Source: Sinorhizobium mexicanum
GTDB lineage: Bacteria; Pseudomonadota; Alphaproteobacteria; Rhizobiales; Rhizobiaceae
Assembly (NCBI RefSeq): GCF_013488225.1
Contig: NZ_CP041238.1
Coordinates: forward strand, 3,063,501-3,127,500
DNA length: 64,000 bases
Direction: 5' to 3'
Shown here one piece after another: positions 16,391-25,134 of this stretch. A program made the translations under genes and the position numbers. Positions within the stretch are counted from its first letter, which is position 1; each line of letters opens with the position of its first letter. The notes beneath the pieces were generated by a model that saw only the letters and a program-made list of their open reading frames with translations, was not told the origin of the DNA and did no database searches.

Positions 16391-17710
16391 TCAGACTTGC
16401 GGGCCGCCCGCCGACAGCCAGCCACCCTCGAAACCGGCCCGGCGCAGTCCGCAACCAAAGGCAGGGGTGCTGCGTGTGATATCCCAGAGCAATCCGCTCC
16501 TCCAGTTCTCGATCAACATGACCACCAGGCCCTGGTCAAGTCCGACGACCCTGTCGTCCACCCAACCTTCTGGGCCCTCGCCTGGCAAGCTCGGATTGAA
16601 ACCACCTGGAAGGCGGTCATCGCTGAGCAGCGCCGGATAACGGGAAAGCAGGTGGTCGAGGCCGCCAAGGCTGGCCTCCGGCTCGAAGGGCAGGCAGGCA
16701 AGCGGCGCCCAGGGCACGAGTGTCCCGTCGTCGGCTCCGAAGGGCGCGCCGCGTGCCGCGTAGCCGAGCATTCTTTGCCAGCGGCCGTCACGAAGCCGCA
16801 GCCGGCCCTTCGGCGCGTGGCAGGCGCTGAAGCCCCAGAGGTCGCGGCAATAGCCAGCGAAGGCGCCAGGATTTTCCTCTGCATGCGAGCGCTGGAACGC
16901 AATCGCGCGACGGGTATTTTCAAAGTAGTCGCTCCCCGCCTTGCGCATCGCAGCATCGCGAATGGCGCGAAAATCGATCCAGGAATGAGGAAAGAGGTGG
17001 ATGAAAAGCGCGCCTGCATGAAGGTGCCCGGCGCCTCCGATCGACAGCCACTCATGAGCCGCGGTGAAGGCGTCGTAATTCTCGGGCGCGATCGCGTGGC
17101 GCGGCGCGGCAAGCGCCAACGCATAGAGCAACAGCGCCTCGCTATATCCGCGCCAGCGATGCCTGAGAAAGCGACCAGGCGGCCGCCAGCCCATCGTCAG
17201 CGTGTCGCCACGATTGAGCGCCCATGCCCAGTCCGCCCGCTCGAAGAGCCGTTCGGAAAGGCTGCGGACCTCCGTCTCGACTTGCCTGCGCTCCGCGAAA
17301 TAGGCAGCCGCCGTCAACATCCCAGCAAAGAGCAGCGCGCTGTCCATCGTCGAAAGCTCGCAGTTCCAGCTGCGCTCGCCGGTGCGCATATCGAGGAAAT
17401 GATAGTAGAGGCCACGGTAGCCTGTCGCGCGCCTATCACTTGCCTGCCTGCTGGCCGCGAGAAAACGCAAAACCGTCAGCACGCGACGCGCAGCCTCGGC
17501 ACGGCTGATCCAGCCACGCTCGACCGCGACCGGATAGCAGGCAAGGCCGAAGCCTGTGGCGGCGACGCTCGATGGCGACCCCTCCCGCGATGTGTCCGCT
17601 ACGAGACCCGTCCCGGCATCGGAATATCGGAGAAAATAGCCGAACGCAGCGCGTTGCAACCGATCGATCCGCATGATGTCCGTATTTGACCTGGATTGAA
17701 GCATCCCCAT
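16391..17710 (-). CDS. Glycoamylase-fold (DUF3131/PF10091-like) protein
   Basis: The 439-residue protein has RAAFGYFLRYSDAGTGLVADTS at the N-terminus, SVAATGFGLACYPVAVERGWIS, YYHFLDMRTGERSWNCELSTMDSALLFAG and a final GLDQGLVVMLIENWRSGLLW. This order is that of the glycoamylase domain also found at the C-terminus of cyclic beta-1,2-glucan synthase NdvB and in stand-alone carbohydrate-active proteins. It has no clear signal peptide. The exact start is uncertain (17710, 17704 or 17674). It probably acts on a glucan; its link with fhuF downstream is unclear. Confidence 0.75.
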   Translation of the reverse strand: MGMLQSRSNTDIMRIDRLQRAAFGYFLRYSDAGTGLVADTSREGSPSSVAATGFGLACYPVAVERGWISRAEAARRVLTVLRFLAASRQASDRRATGYRGLYYHFLDMRTGERSWNCELSTMDSALLFAGMLTAAAYFAERRQVETEVRSLSERLFERADWAWALNRGDTLTMGWRPPGRFLRHRWRGYSEALLLYALALAAPRHAIAPENYDAFTAAHEWLSIGGAGHLHAGALFIHLFPHSWIDFRAIRDAAMRKAGSDYFENTRRAIAFQRSHAEENPGAFAGYCRDLWGFSACHAPKGRLRLRDGRWQRMLGYAARGAPFGADDGTLVPWAPLACLPFEPEASLGGLDHLLSRYPALLSDDRLPGGFNPSLPGEGPEGWVDDRVVGLDQGLVVMLIENWRSGLLWDITRSTPAFGCGLRRAGFEGGWLSAGGPQV

Positions 17711-17755
17711 GTCCCGTCTGGCGCACAGCGTTCGTGCCGGCTGCGTCAGCGATAT

Positions 17756-17856
17756 CTACAGCGCCGCGCGCCCAATCGGGCGCGCTAGGGTCGCTGTAGC
17801 ACTTTGAATGGCTGCATGTTTCCTTAACTCGATTCCGATTTAAGGAGACATGCAGC
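17756..17856 (+). repeat. RIME-type repeat, complete
   Basis: CTACAGCGCCGCGCGCC to CGCTGTAG, linker CACTTTGAATGG, then CTGCATGTTTCCTTAA to TTAAGGAGACATGCAG. It lies upstream of two divergent genes. The remaining 287 bases to 18143 show no gene or clear signal. Confidence 0.85.
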
Positions 17857-18143
17857 AGCGCCCTGAAAGCGGCCAATGCTTTCGCCCATCGGTACGGTTC
17901 CTTCAAGGGCAAAATCGGGCAAGCAGGATATCGACGATCACCGAATATTGTAGGGTTGATCGTTCGCAACAGTCGCGCAAAGCCAATCCTGTGCTACATT
18001 CTTCCCGATGCCTTGATTTTGGCGGGGTGCAATCCAGACTCACGGATGTCATCGATTTTTGAAGCGCAGGGTGCGGGGCAGACCGCCTCATATTATTCCG
18101 CATCCAGCCCCGAAGTGACCACGCGCAGTAAACGGTTGATGCG

Positions 18144-18938
18144 ATGTTGAGCACGTTGGCATTGATCCTGGCCCTCAGTGGGAGTCCGATCCAATCGGCC
18201 GCCATGCAGACGGATGTCGATGTGGAACTGGTGCTGGCCGTCGACATGTCCGGATCGATGGATATGGAAGAGGCGCGCGTCCAACGGTCCGGCTATCTGC
18301 AGGCACTGCGGCATCCGGACTTCATCAACGCGGTCAAGGGCGGCCTGATCGGGCGCATCGCCATCGGCTACTTCGAATGGGCAGGACTTGTGAACGAGCA
18401 GTCGGTCGTTTCCTGGCAGGTCATCGACAACGCCGAGGACGCCGAAGCCTTCGCCGCGAAGGTCGAGGCGCGACCGATCGGTACGCGCCGTGGCACATCG
18501 ATCTCCAATGCCATCCTGTTCGGCACGAACCTGATCGATTCCAATGCCTTTTCCGGCGCACGCCGGGTGATAGACATTTCCGGCGACGGGCCGAACAATA
18601 CCGGCCCGCCGGTGACACCCGCCCGTGACGGCGCCATTGCCCGCGGCATCATCGTCAACGGGCTGGCAATCCTCATCCGTCCCTCGGTTTCGACCGGACC
18701 GCTCGACCAGTACTACGCGCAATGCGTCATCGGTGGACCGGGATCTTTTGTGCTTCCGGTCCATGAACCGGAGGATTTCGCGATCGCAATCCGCCAGAAG
18801 CTGATCCTTGAAGTGAGCGGCCTGCCCCCACCGCCCACCTTGCAACTCACGGCCATGACGCCCGGCGCCGACTGCCTGATCGGCGAAAAGCTGAGGCCCG
18901 GTTTTCTCGACCGGATCTATCCCGAACTCGACCGATAA
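18144..18938 (+). CDS. DUF1194 von Willebrand factor A-like secreted protein
   Basis: The 264-residue product has a short hydrophobic N-terminus (TLALILALSGSPIQSAAMQ), probably a signal peptide, followed by a VWA fold. ELVLAVDMSGSMDMEE is a MIDAS metal site (D-x-S-x-S), with a threonine-containing GTRRGTSIS loop and DISGDGPNN as the third motif. DUF1194 proteins are exported alphaproteobacterial proteins of unknown role. No SD is obvious before the ATG, so the start is uncertain by a few codons. It is convergent with the SDR gene, only 16 bases apart. Confidence 0.8.
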   Translation: MLSTLALILALSGSPIQSAAMQTDVDVELVLAVDMSGSMDMEEARVQRSGYLQALRHPDFINAVKGGLIGRIAIGYFEWAGLVNEQSVVSWQVIDNAEDAEAFAAKVEARPIGTRRGTSISNAILFGTNLIDSNAFSGARRVIDISGDGPNNTGPPVTPARDGAIARGIIVNGLAILIRPSVSTGPLDQYYAQCVIGGPGSFVLPVHEPEDFAIAIRQKLILEVSGLPPPPTLQLTAMTPGADCLIGEKLRPGFLDRIYPELDR

Positions 18939-18954
18939 GCCCCATCACAACTGC

Positions 18955-19707
18955 TCATTCGCTGCCGGGCATGAGCGCCGAAACGCCGCCGTCGACGAAA
19001 AGCGTTGTGCCGTCGATGAAATCAGAATCGGGGGAGACCAGGAACAGGATGGCGCGCGCGAGATCGTCCGGCACGCCCGGCCGGTCACGCAAGTTGACGA
19101 CCGGCCGCGTCGGATCGAACGTATCCTTGCCGACCGGCGAGCCGATCTTGTTCGGCACCACGCAGTTGACGCGGATCTTGTGCTTGGCGAGCTGGATCGC
19201 CAGTGAGCGCGAGAGGTTGGTGACACCCGCCTTGGCAGCCGTGTAGGCGACGGCGCGCGGGCGTCCATAGAAGCCTGAGGTCGAGCCGACGTTGACGATG
19301 TTTCCGCCATGGCCCTGTGCCACCATCTGCTGGGCGAAATATTTGCTCATCAGGAACGTCCCGGTCAGCGTCACCGCGATCACCCGGTCCCATTCCTCCT
19401 TCGTCACGTCGAGGATGTGCTTGTTGTCGCTGATGGCGACGTTGTTGACGAGGATATCGACCTTGCCGAAGTGCTCGGTCACGCTCCTGACGAGCGAGAT
19501 GACACCTTCTTCGTCGGCAACGTTGGCGAGGAACACCTCGGCGGTACCGCCTGCCGCGCGGATCTCGTCCGCGACGCGTCCGGCACGCGCGGCGTCGATG
19601 TCGGTTACGGCGATGCTCGCGCCTTCCTTTGCCAGAAGCTTCGCCGTTGCCTCGCCGATATTTCGGCCAGCGCCGGTGACGACCGCCACTTGATCGATCA
19701 GTTTCAT
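18955..19707 (-). CDS. Short-chain dehydrogenase/reductase (SDR) of the hyu/ABC cluster
   Basis: The 250-residue enzyme shows the classical SDR set: VTGAGRNIGEATAKLL for nucleotide binding, ILVNNVAIS, the catalytic serine in VGSTSGFYG, and Y-x3-K in YTAAKAG. The aspartate after the second strand (VTDID) favours NAD over NADP. It is the last gene of a run of same-strand genes with an ABC importer, a HIBADH-like enzyme and HyuA/HyuB. It is therefore inferred to oxidise a hydroxy intermediate of the imported compound. Confidence 0.85.
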   Translation of the reverse strand: MKLIDQVAVVTGAGRNIGEATAKLLAKEGASIAVTDIDAARAGRVADEIRAAGGTAEVFLANVADEEGVISLVRSVTEHFGKVDILVNNVAISDNKHILDVTKEEWDRVIAVTLTGTFLMSKYFAQQMVAQGHGGNIVNVGSTSGFYGRPRAVAYTAAKAGVTNLSRSLAIQLAKHKIRVNCVVPNKIGSPVGKDTFDPTRPVVNLRDRPGVPDDLARAILFLVSPDSDFIDGTTLFVDGGVSALMPGSE

Positions 19708-19768
19708 TCTGTCCTACCGTTCTTTAGTGTGGGGTGATCCGGCCGGTCGCTCATGACCGGCCAGGAGG

Positions 19769-20602
19769 TTAGAGCTTGTTGTCCGGCCGCCAGCGGTCGA
19801 AGCGCCGCTCGATCATCCTGAGGATGTTGGTGAGAATGACGCCGGCCGCGGCGATCAGGATGATGCCGAACATGACCCGGTCGGTCTGGAATGTGGCGCC
19901 AGCGACAGAGATCAAATAGCCAACGCCCGCCTGTGCCGAGTACATTTCGCCCACCACGATGCCGATCAGCGCGTGGCCGAGGCCGAGGCGTAGGCCGGTC
20001 AGGAGGAAAGGAACGGCCGCCGGGAAGGCAACCGTCAGGAACATCTGCCTGTCGTTCGCGCCGAAGGACCGAGCCACCTTGATATAGTCGCGCTCGACGG
20101 TCTGGACGCCGGCGGTCGTGTTGATGAGGATCGGGAAAACGGCGCTCAGGAAGATGATCGCAAACTTCGAGCCGAGGCCGATACCGAACCAGATCATGAT
20201 CAACGGCAGCAGCGCAATGCGCGGCGTCGCGTAGAGCGCCGAAATGATCGGATCGAACGCCGCGTCGAAGCGACGGTACCAGCCCATCAGGATGCCCAGC
20301 GGCACACCGACGATGATCGCAAGCCCATAGCCAACAACCAGCTCCAATCCGCTGATGGCGAGGTGCGGATAGATGCTGCCGTCGGCGAACATTTCATAAC
20401 CGGTTGCGATGATGCGGCTCGGAGAACTGGTGAAAAGCGGATTCACCAGGTCGAAGCGGACGACCGCCTCCCAGAGCAGCAGTGCCACGATCATCGTGAA
20501 GCTGCCGAGCAAGGCGTTCTCGTGGCGCACCAGGAACTCGTAGAGGGCGAATTCCGACTTGCGCGGTCTTGGGATTTCTCTGTCTTCGGTAACGGACGTC
20601 AT
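19769..20602 (-). CDS. ABC transporter permease, nitrate/sulfonate/taurine type
   Basis: About 277 residues with six membrane helices. The EAA-like cytoplasmic loop is VERDYIKVARSFGANDRQMFLTVAFPAAVPFLLTGLRLGLGHALIG, characteristic of the SsuC/TauC/NrtB class. The start at 20602 (MTSVTED) follows GGGAGCGAGAG; a TTG at 20617 would overlap the ATPase gene. It pairs with the ATPase and binding protein immediately upstream. Confidence 0.88.
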   Translation of the reverse strand: MTSVTEDREIPRPRKSEFALYEFLVRHENALLGSFTMIVALLLWEAVVRFDLVNPLFTSSPSRIIATGYEMFADGSIYPHLAISGLELVVGYGLAIIVGVPLGILMGWYRRFDAAFDPIISALYATPRIALLPLIMIWFGIGLGSKFAIIFLSAVFPILINTTAGVQTVERDYIKVARSFGANDRQMFLTVAFPAAVPFLLTGLRLGLGHALIGIVVGEMYSAQAGVGYLISVAGATFQTDRVMFGIILIAAAGVILTNILRMIERRFDRWRPDNKL

Positions 20603-20613
20603 CTCTCGCTCCC

Positions 20614-21423
20614 TCAATGCACGCGCAGAAGGCCCATGCGGGCACTTTCCTCTTCGATCAGCCGCCAGATATGGCGAAAGATCTCCATGAAGCGCGGCGT
20701 ATGCTTCAGATCGAGCGTGCGCTCCTTCGGCAGGTCGATCTCGACGATCTCCTTCACCTTCGCCGGGCGTGCCGAAAACACGACGACGCGGTTGGAAAGG
20801 AAGATCGCCTCGTCGATCTGGTGTGTGATGAACAGGCCGGTTTTCTGGGCCCGGTCGAGAATGCGCAGCAGTTCGAACTGCATGAATTCGCGCGTCTGCG
20901 CGTCGAGCGCCGCGAAGGGCTCATCGAGCAGCAGCAGTTCCGGATCGACGGCGAGTGCCCTTGCGATGTTGACGCGCTGGCGCATGCCGCCGGAAAGTTC
21001 GCGCGGATAGCTGTCTTCGAAACCGGAGAGCCCGACGAGCTCGACGAACTTGCGCGCACGGGCGGCGATCTCCTCCTTGCTCAAGAGCTTCTGGATCTCG
21101 AGGCCGTAGGCGACGTTGCGCTGGACCGTGCGCCACGGAAAGAGCGAGTCCTGCTGGAAGACGAGGCCGCGATCCGGCCCCGGCTTCTTCACCTCCCGTT
21201 CGTCGATCAGGATTTTACCGCCATCGATCGAGACGAGGCCGTCGACGGCGGCGAGAAAGGTCGATTTCCCGCAGCCGCTCGGGCCGACGATGCTGACGAG
21301 TTCACCCTCGTTGACGCTGAAGTCGATGCCGTCGAGTACACTCAGATCGCGCTTGGTGCGATCATTGTAATAATTCAGTTTGACGCTATCGGCCTTCAGC
21401 TTGACCGGCGTTGCCTGCAACAT
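20614..21423 (-). CDS. ABC transporter ATP-binding protein, nitrate/sulfonate/taurine type
   Basis: The 269-residue subunit has Walker A GPSGCGKST, Q-loop QQDSLFPW, signature LSGGMRQR, Walker B LLLLDEPFAALD and the switch histidine in LFITHQIDEAIFLS. EPFAALDAQTR and THQIDEAI are typical of the SsuB/TauB class. Its stop lies 11 bases before the permease ATG at 20602, supporting coupled translation. It powers import of the compound bound by the lipid-free binding protein encoded upstream. Confidence 0.9.
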   Translation of the reverse strand: MLQATPVKLKADSVKLNYYNDRTKRDLSVLDGIDFSVNEGELVSIVGPSGCGKSTFLAAVDGLVSIDGGKILIDEREVKKPGPDRGLVFQQDSLFPWRTVQRNVAYGLEIQKLLSKEEIAARARKFVELVGLSGFEDSYPRELSGGMRQRVNIARALAVDPELLLLDEPFAALDAQTREFMQFELLRILDRAQKTGLFITHQIDEAIFLSNRVVVFSARPAKVKEIVEIDLPKERTLDLKHTPRFMEIFRHIWRLIEEESARMGLLRVH

Positions 21424-21452
21424 GGGTGTCTCCTCCCGCCTTGTTCGCGGTT

Positions 21453-22448
21453 TCAGTCGAGCGCTTTGAAGAAGCCTTCGCTGTCAAGCGCATCGAGCGT
21501 GCTTGTGTCGACTATCGATTCCGGCTTCACGGAGGCCGCAGCCGGCAGCGTTTTTGAAAGCTCCGCCAGGACGGCAGCCACACCCGGCATCGAGGGGCGC
21601 AGATCCTGCGGGAATACCTTCTCGGAATAGAAGCGGAACGCCTGTTCGACCGACGGTCCCTTCTCAAGTTTCAGGAACGACGCGGTTACCTCCATTGCGT
21701 CCTGCGGATTGGCACGGAAGCCGTGGAGGCCCTCGCCCATCGCCATGAAGAAGCGCTTGACGACGTCAGGGTGCCCGGAAAGGTAGTTCCTCGAGGTCAC
21801 ATAGGCGGTATTCGGGTAATCCTTGACGATCTCGGTCACGTCCACGAGCATCTTCGAGCCGGCATCGACTATTTCCTGGGTGCGCGGATATTGCGACATC
21901 AGCCCCTGGACCTGATGACTTTCATAGGCGGCCGCCCGCGTTCCCTCGCCTCCGAGCTGCAGAATGTTGACATCCGTCGCCTCGAGGCCGAGCGACTTCA
22001 GCGCGAACTTCAGGGCGGTGTCGGTCGACGAGCCGAACTTGCTGATGGCGATGCTCTTGCCGCGCAGCTGATCGGCATTCTGGATCGAGCCATCGACGAC
22101 AAGCTGGAACGGCAGTTTATTGGCCATGCTGCCGATGATGACGACATCGGCGCCGGCAACGGCCGCCGAGATCGACGGGGTGTAGCCGTTCTGGGCTATA
22201 TCAATCGAGCCGCCGACGAGCGCCTGGGTGAGCACCGAGCCACCCTCGACATAGACGAGATTGACGTCGAGGCCATGTTTCTTGAACAGGCCCTTGGCAA
22301 GCGTGTACTGGATCGGCGCACTCGTCATGGTGAAGCCGTCATAGGCGACATTCACCGTGGTCAAGGCTTCGTCCGCCGCCGCCGGCGACAGGGCGCCGGC
22401 AACGAGGCTCAACCCCGCTGCCAAAACTGTCTTCAATAGATTTTTCAT
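21453..22448 (-). CDS. ABC transporter substrate-binding protein, NMT1/SsuA-like
   Basis: The 331-residue protein starts with a Sec signal peptide (KNLLKTVLAAGLSLVAGALSPAAADE). The mature part has the SsuA/THI5 pattern: VNVAYDGFTMTSAPIQYTLAKGLFKKHGLDVNLVYVEGGS, then ALVGGSIDIAQNGYTPSISAAVAGADVVIIGSM and LRGKSIAISKFGSSTDTALKFALKSLGL. It delivers a small ligand to the adjacent permease. The presence of HyuA/HyuB suggests a cyclic amide or imide, but the fold also covers sulfonates and pyrimidine precursors. Confidence 0.88.
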   Translation of the reverse strand: MKNLLKTVLAAGLSLVAGALSPAAADEALTTVNVAYDGFTMTSAPIQYTLAKGLFKKHGLDVNLVYVEGGSVLTQALVGGSIDIAQNGYTPSISAAVAGADVVIIGSMANKLPFQLVVDGSIQNADQLRGKSIAISKFGSSTDTALKFALKSLGLEATDVNILQLGGEGTRAAAYESHQVQGLMSQYPRTQEIVDAGSKMLVDVTEIVKDYPNTAYVTSRNYLSGHPDVVKRFFMAMGEGLHGFRANPQDAMEVTASFLKLEKGPSVEQAFRFYSEKVFPQDLRPSMPGVAAVLAELSKTLPAAASVKPESIVDTSTLDALDSEGFFKALD

Positions 22449-22472
22449 GCTCTCCTCCCACGGGTTGGTTCG

Positions 22473-22508
22473 CCCTCATCCGGCTCTCCTCCGAGCTCTG
22501 GATGAGGG
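22473..22508. repeat. Intra-operon hairpin CCCTCATCC/GGATGAGGG
   Basis: CCCTCATCC (22473-22481) pairs with GGATGAGGG (22500-22508), with a second short stem GGCTC/GAGCTC inside. It falls between the dehydrogenase and binding-protein genes. It could protect upstream mRNA or reduce read-through, raising the binding protein relative to its neighbours. Its outer arms resemble the CTTCTCCCC-family ends. Confidence 0.55.
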
Positions 22509-22517
22509 TGACTGGAT

Positions 22518-23342
22518 TCAGCTAAGCAGGCTCTGCATTCGTTCCTTGTTCATGGACTTCATGAGCTGGTCGACGAGACCGTTGAGCGGCAGAGGCAACT
22601 TGACGCTCTGCGCTAGGTCGAGGGCGACGTCCATGTCCTTCTCCGCCCATTTACCGGTGCTCTTGCCCCAGCGCGACAGCGACCAGTTGGCACCGGAAGA
22701 ATGCATCAGCGCGGAGACCAGCGTCGGCACGTCGGCGCCGAGCTGCTTAGCGAGGCTGAGCGCTTCAAAATTAGCGCAAATGCAGGCCCAAAGCAGCATA
22801 TTGTTGGTCGTCTTGGCGATCTGGCCGGTGCCGCTTGGACCGATGTGCAGGATGTTGCTGCCAAAGGCCGAGAGTACCGGGCGCGCCTTCTCGAGCCATT
22901 TCGCCTCACCGCCGACGAAGACCGTCAGCGTGCCGTTGTCTGCCGCTTCCTGTCCAAGCACCACAGGCGTGTCGAGAACGCCGACGCCCTTCTCGGCCGC
23001 CTCGCGCTCAAGCTGCCGGCAGGTGTCCGGCGCGATCGAGCTCGCGATGCAGATGACCGATCCCGGTGCGAGCGAAGCGAGAAGCCCGCCATTGCCGATC
23101 ACGTCGACGACCTGCTTGTCGGTCTGCACCATGACGACGACAACCTCGGCACCGCTGCCGACCTCGGCGATATCCGCCTTGGTCGGAATGCCGATCGCCT
23201 GCGACTTGGCAGTCGCCTCAGCCGAAACGTCATAGCCGGCAACGGTGAAGCCGTTCTCCTTCAGGTGCCGGGCCATCTGGTAGCCCATCGCACCCAAGCC
23301 GACTACGCCGGCCGTCGGTTTCGTGTTCACGATTCCATCCAT
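22518..23342 (-). CDS. NAD(P)-binding 3-hydroxyisobutyrate dehydrogenase-family protein
   Basis: About 274 residues: a Rossmann motif VGLGAMGYQMARHLKENGFTVAGYD, the catalytic-domain GPSGTGQIAKTTNNMLLWA (with the conserved lysine) and a C-terminal helical domain. This is the beta-hydroxyacid dehydrogenase family. The long reading frame from 23531 is not used because ATG 23342 has an AGGAGGAAAAACA signal directly upstream. It probably oxidises or reduces a hydroxyacid in the same pathway as HyuA/HyuB. Confidence 0.85.
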   Translation of the reverse strand: MDGIVNTKPTAGVVGLGAMGYQMARHLKENGFTVAGYDVSAEATAKSQAIGIPTKADIAEVGSGAEVVVVMVQTDKQVVDVIGNGGLLASLAPGSVICIASSIAPDTCRQLEREAAEKGVGVLDTPVVLGQEAADNGTLTVFVGGEAKWLEKARPVLSAFGSNILHIGPSGTGQIAKTTNNMLLWACICANFEALSLAKQLGADVPTLVSALMHSSGANWSLSRWGKSTGKWAEKDMDVALDLAQSVKLPLPLNGLVDQLMKSMNKERMQSLLS

Positions 23343-23364
23343 TGTTTTTCCTCCTGATCTCGCT

Positions 23365-25134
23365 TCAAACCGCCGCGGCCTTCGACCGCGCTGCTCGCAA
23401 TCTCTGCGTCGCCTCGTCATCGAGGCTCGGACCCTTCGGCCCTGCCACCAGCACCACGCCGTAGTCGCGTCCCGCCGCCTCGACGGAGACATACCCTTCC
23501 CTGACATCGGCAAGCACCGATCCCGGATCACGCGTCAGCGGATCGCCGTAGCCACCACCGCCCGGCGTTTCGAGTTCGAACACGTCGCCAGTCTGCAGCG
23601 GATAATCGGCGTAGCGCGAAGGCAGGCGCTTCCAGCCGTCTCCATCCGGGTTGATGCGGATGTCGCCCGTGCGTCCCGGCAGGCCGTCGGCATAACCCTC
23701 GGCCGGAATGACGTGCTTGGTCGAGCGGATCGAGAAGCGTGCCTCGGTGAGGTTCAGATATTTGCGCCGGATACCGAGTCCGCCGCGGAATTTGCCCGCA
23801 CCGCCAGAGTCGCGGATCAGCTCGAAGGCAAGCACCCGGGTCGGAAATTCGCTCTCGATGATCTCTACCGGCGCGATCTTGGCGTTGCTCTGGTTGACGG
23901 TCGTGCCCGAAGCCCCGTCGCGCGTCGAGCGCGCCCCGGCGCCGCCACCGACGATTTCGTACTGCACGTAGCTGCTGCCTGTATTCGTGCCGCGACCGCC
24001 GAGGATGATCGACCGGCTGCCGCATCCGTCGGCCCGCGAGCGATCCGGCACCACTTGCCCGAGCGCCGCGAAGATCGCGTCGACGACGGCATGCACCGTC
24101 GGATTGTAGGTATTGACCGGGGCCGGATAACGCGGATTCAGCACGCTTGAGGGCCGCGTTTCGACCGTGAAGGAGCGCAAAATACCGCTGGTGATGAAGA
24201 TGTTCGGGTCCACCAGCGAAATCAGCGCGTAGGCGCAGGCCGCCTGGACGAGCGGCGGGCGGATATTCGCCGGCCCCCGCGTCTGGTCGGCCGAGCCGGT
24301 AAAGTCGAAGCGGATGGTGTCACCCGTCTTTTCCACCCGGACATGGATGCGCACCGGCTTCGACAGCTCGACACCATCGTCGTCGACAAAGCGCTCGGCC
24401 TCGAAGACACCGTCCTTCCAGGTTTGGATGATCGCCCGCATCCGGCGCTCGGCGATGTCGCCAAGCTCGTTGAAGGCGGCGATGCATTTCGATGAGCCGA
24501 ACTTTTCCAGAAGGGCCGCAAGTCGGCGCTCGCCGAGACGCGCGGAGCCCAGCTGGCCGCGAATGTCGCCGAGCACCAGTTCCGGCGTGCGGCTGTTGGC
24601 GGCAATGATCCTCTCGACATCGCCGAAGGGCAGGTAATTGCGCTGGTAGCGCACCGGCGGCAATTGCAGGCCTTCGTTGAAGACTTCACGGGCCTGGCCC
24701 GAGCAGCTTCCCGGCACCGGGCCGCCGATATCGCCCTTGTGCGCAATGCTGGCGCAGAAGGCCACCAAGGTGTCGTCGAAGAAGAGCGGCGTGATCACCG
24801 CCATGTCCGGCGCATGCGGACTGCCGCCCTCGTAAGGGTCGTTGATCAGGAATGCGTCGCCGGGCGCGATGTCGCCGGCAAACGCCCGCAGCACCGCCTG
24901 GGTGCAGGCCGGGAAGGCGCCGATGTGCAGCGGCAGGACCACGTGCTGGGCGATGACGGCCGCGTTCGCGTCGAGCAGCGCGCACGAGGCGTCCTGCGAT
25001 TCCCGGATGATGGTGGAAAAGCCGGTGCGGAACAGCGAGTTCTGCATTTCCTGCACGATGCCGCCGAGGCTCGCGCGGATCACTTCAAGTTCGACGGCAG
25101 TAGGTCTGCCAAGCGAAGCGTTACGCTGCAGCAT
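23365..25134 (-). CDS. hyuB: Hydantoinase B / oxoprolinase-type subunit
   Basis: The 589-residue protein has the HyuB hallmarks: VIRASLGGIVQEMQNSLFRTGFSTIIRESQDASCALLDANAAVIAQHVVLPLHIGAFP, DAFLINDPYEGGSPHAPDM, RFDFTGSADQTRGPANI and a C-terminal GGGGYGDPLTRD. With HyuA it forms enzymes that open cyclic amides such as hydantoins or 5-oxoproline, often using ATP. The start at 25134 is chosen because its ATG overlaps the hyuA TGA by one base (TGATG), which implies coupling. Substrate is not determinable. Confidence 0.88.
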   Translation of the reverse strand: MLQRNASLGRPTAVELEVIRASLGGIVQEMQNSLFRTGFSTIIRESQDASCALLDANAAVIAQHVVLPLHIGAFPACTQAVLRAFAGDIAPGDAFLINDPYEGGSPHAPDMAVITPLFFDDTLVAFCASIAHKGDIGGPVPGSCSGQAREVFNEGLQLPPVRYQRNYLPFGDVERIIAANSRTPELVLGDIRGQLGSARLGERRLAALLEKFGSSKCIAAFNELGDIAERRMRAIIQTWKDGVFEAERFVDDDGVELSKPVRIHVRVEKTGDTIRFDFTGSADQTRGPANIRPPLVQAACAYALISLVDPNIFITSGILRSFTVETRPSSVLNPRYPAPVNTYNPTVHAVVDAIFAALGQVVPDRSRADGCGSRSIILGGRGTNTGSSYVQYEIVGGGAGARSTRDGASGTTVNQSNAKIAPVEIIESEFPTRVLAFELIRDSGGAGKFRGGLGIRRKYLNLTEARFSIRSTKHVIPAEGYADGLPGRTGDIRINPDGDGWKRLPSRYADYPLQTGDVFELETPGGGGYGDPLTRDPGSVLADVREGYVSVEAAGRDYGVVLVAGPKGPSLDDEATQRLRAARSKAAAV

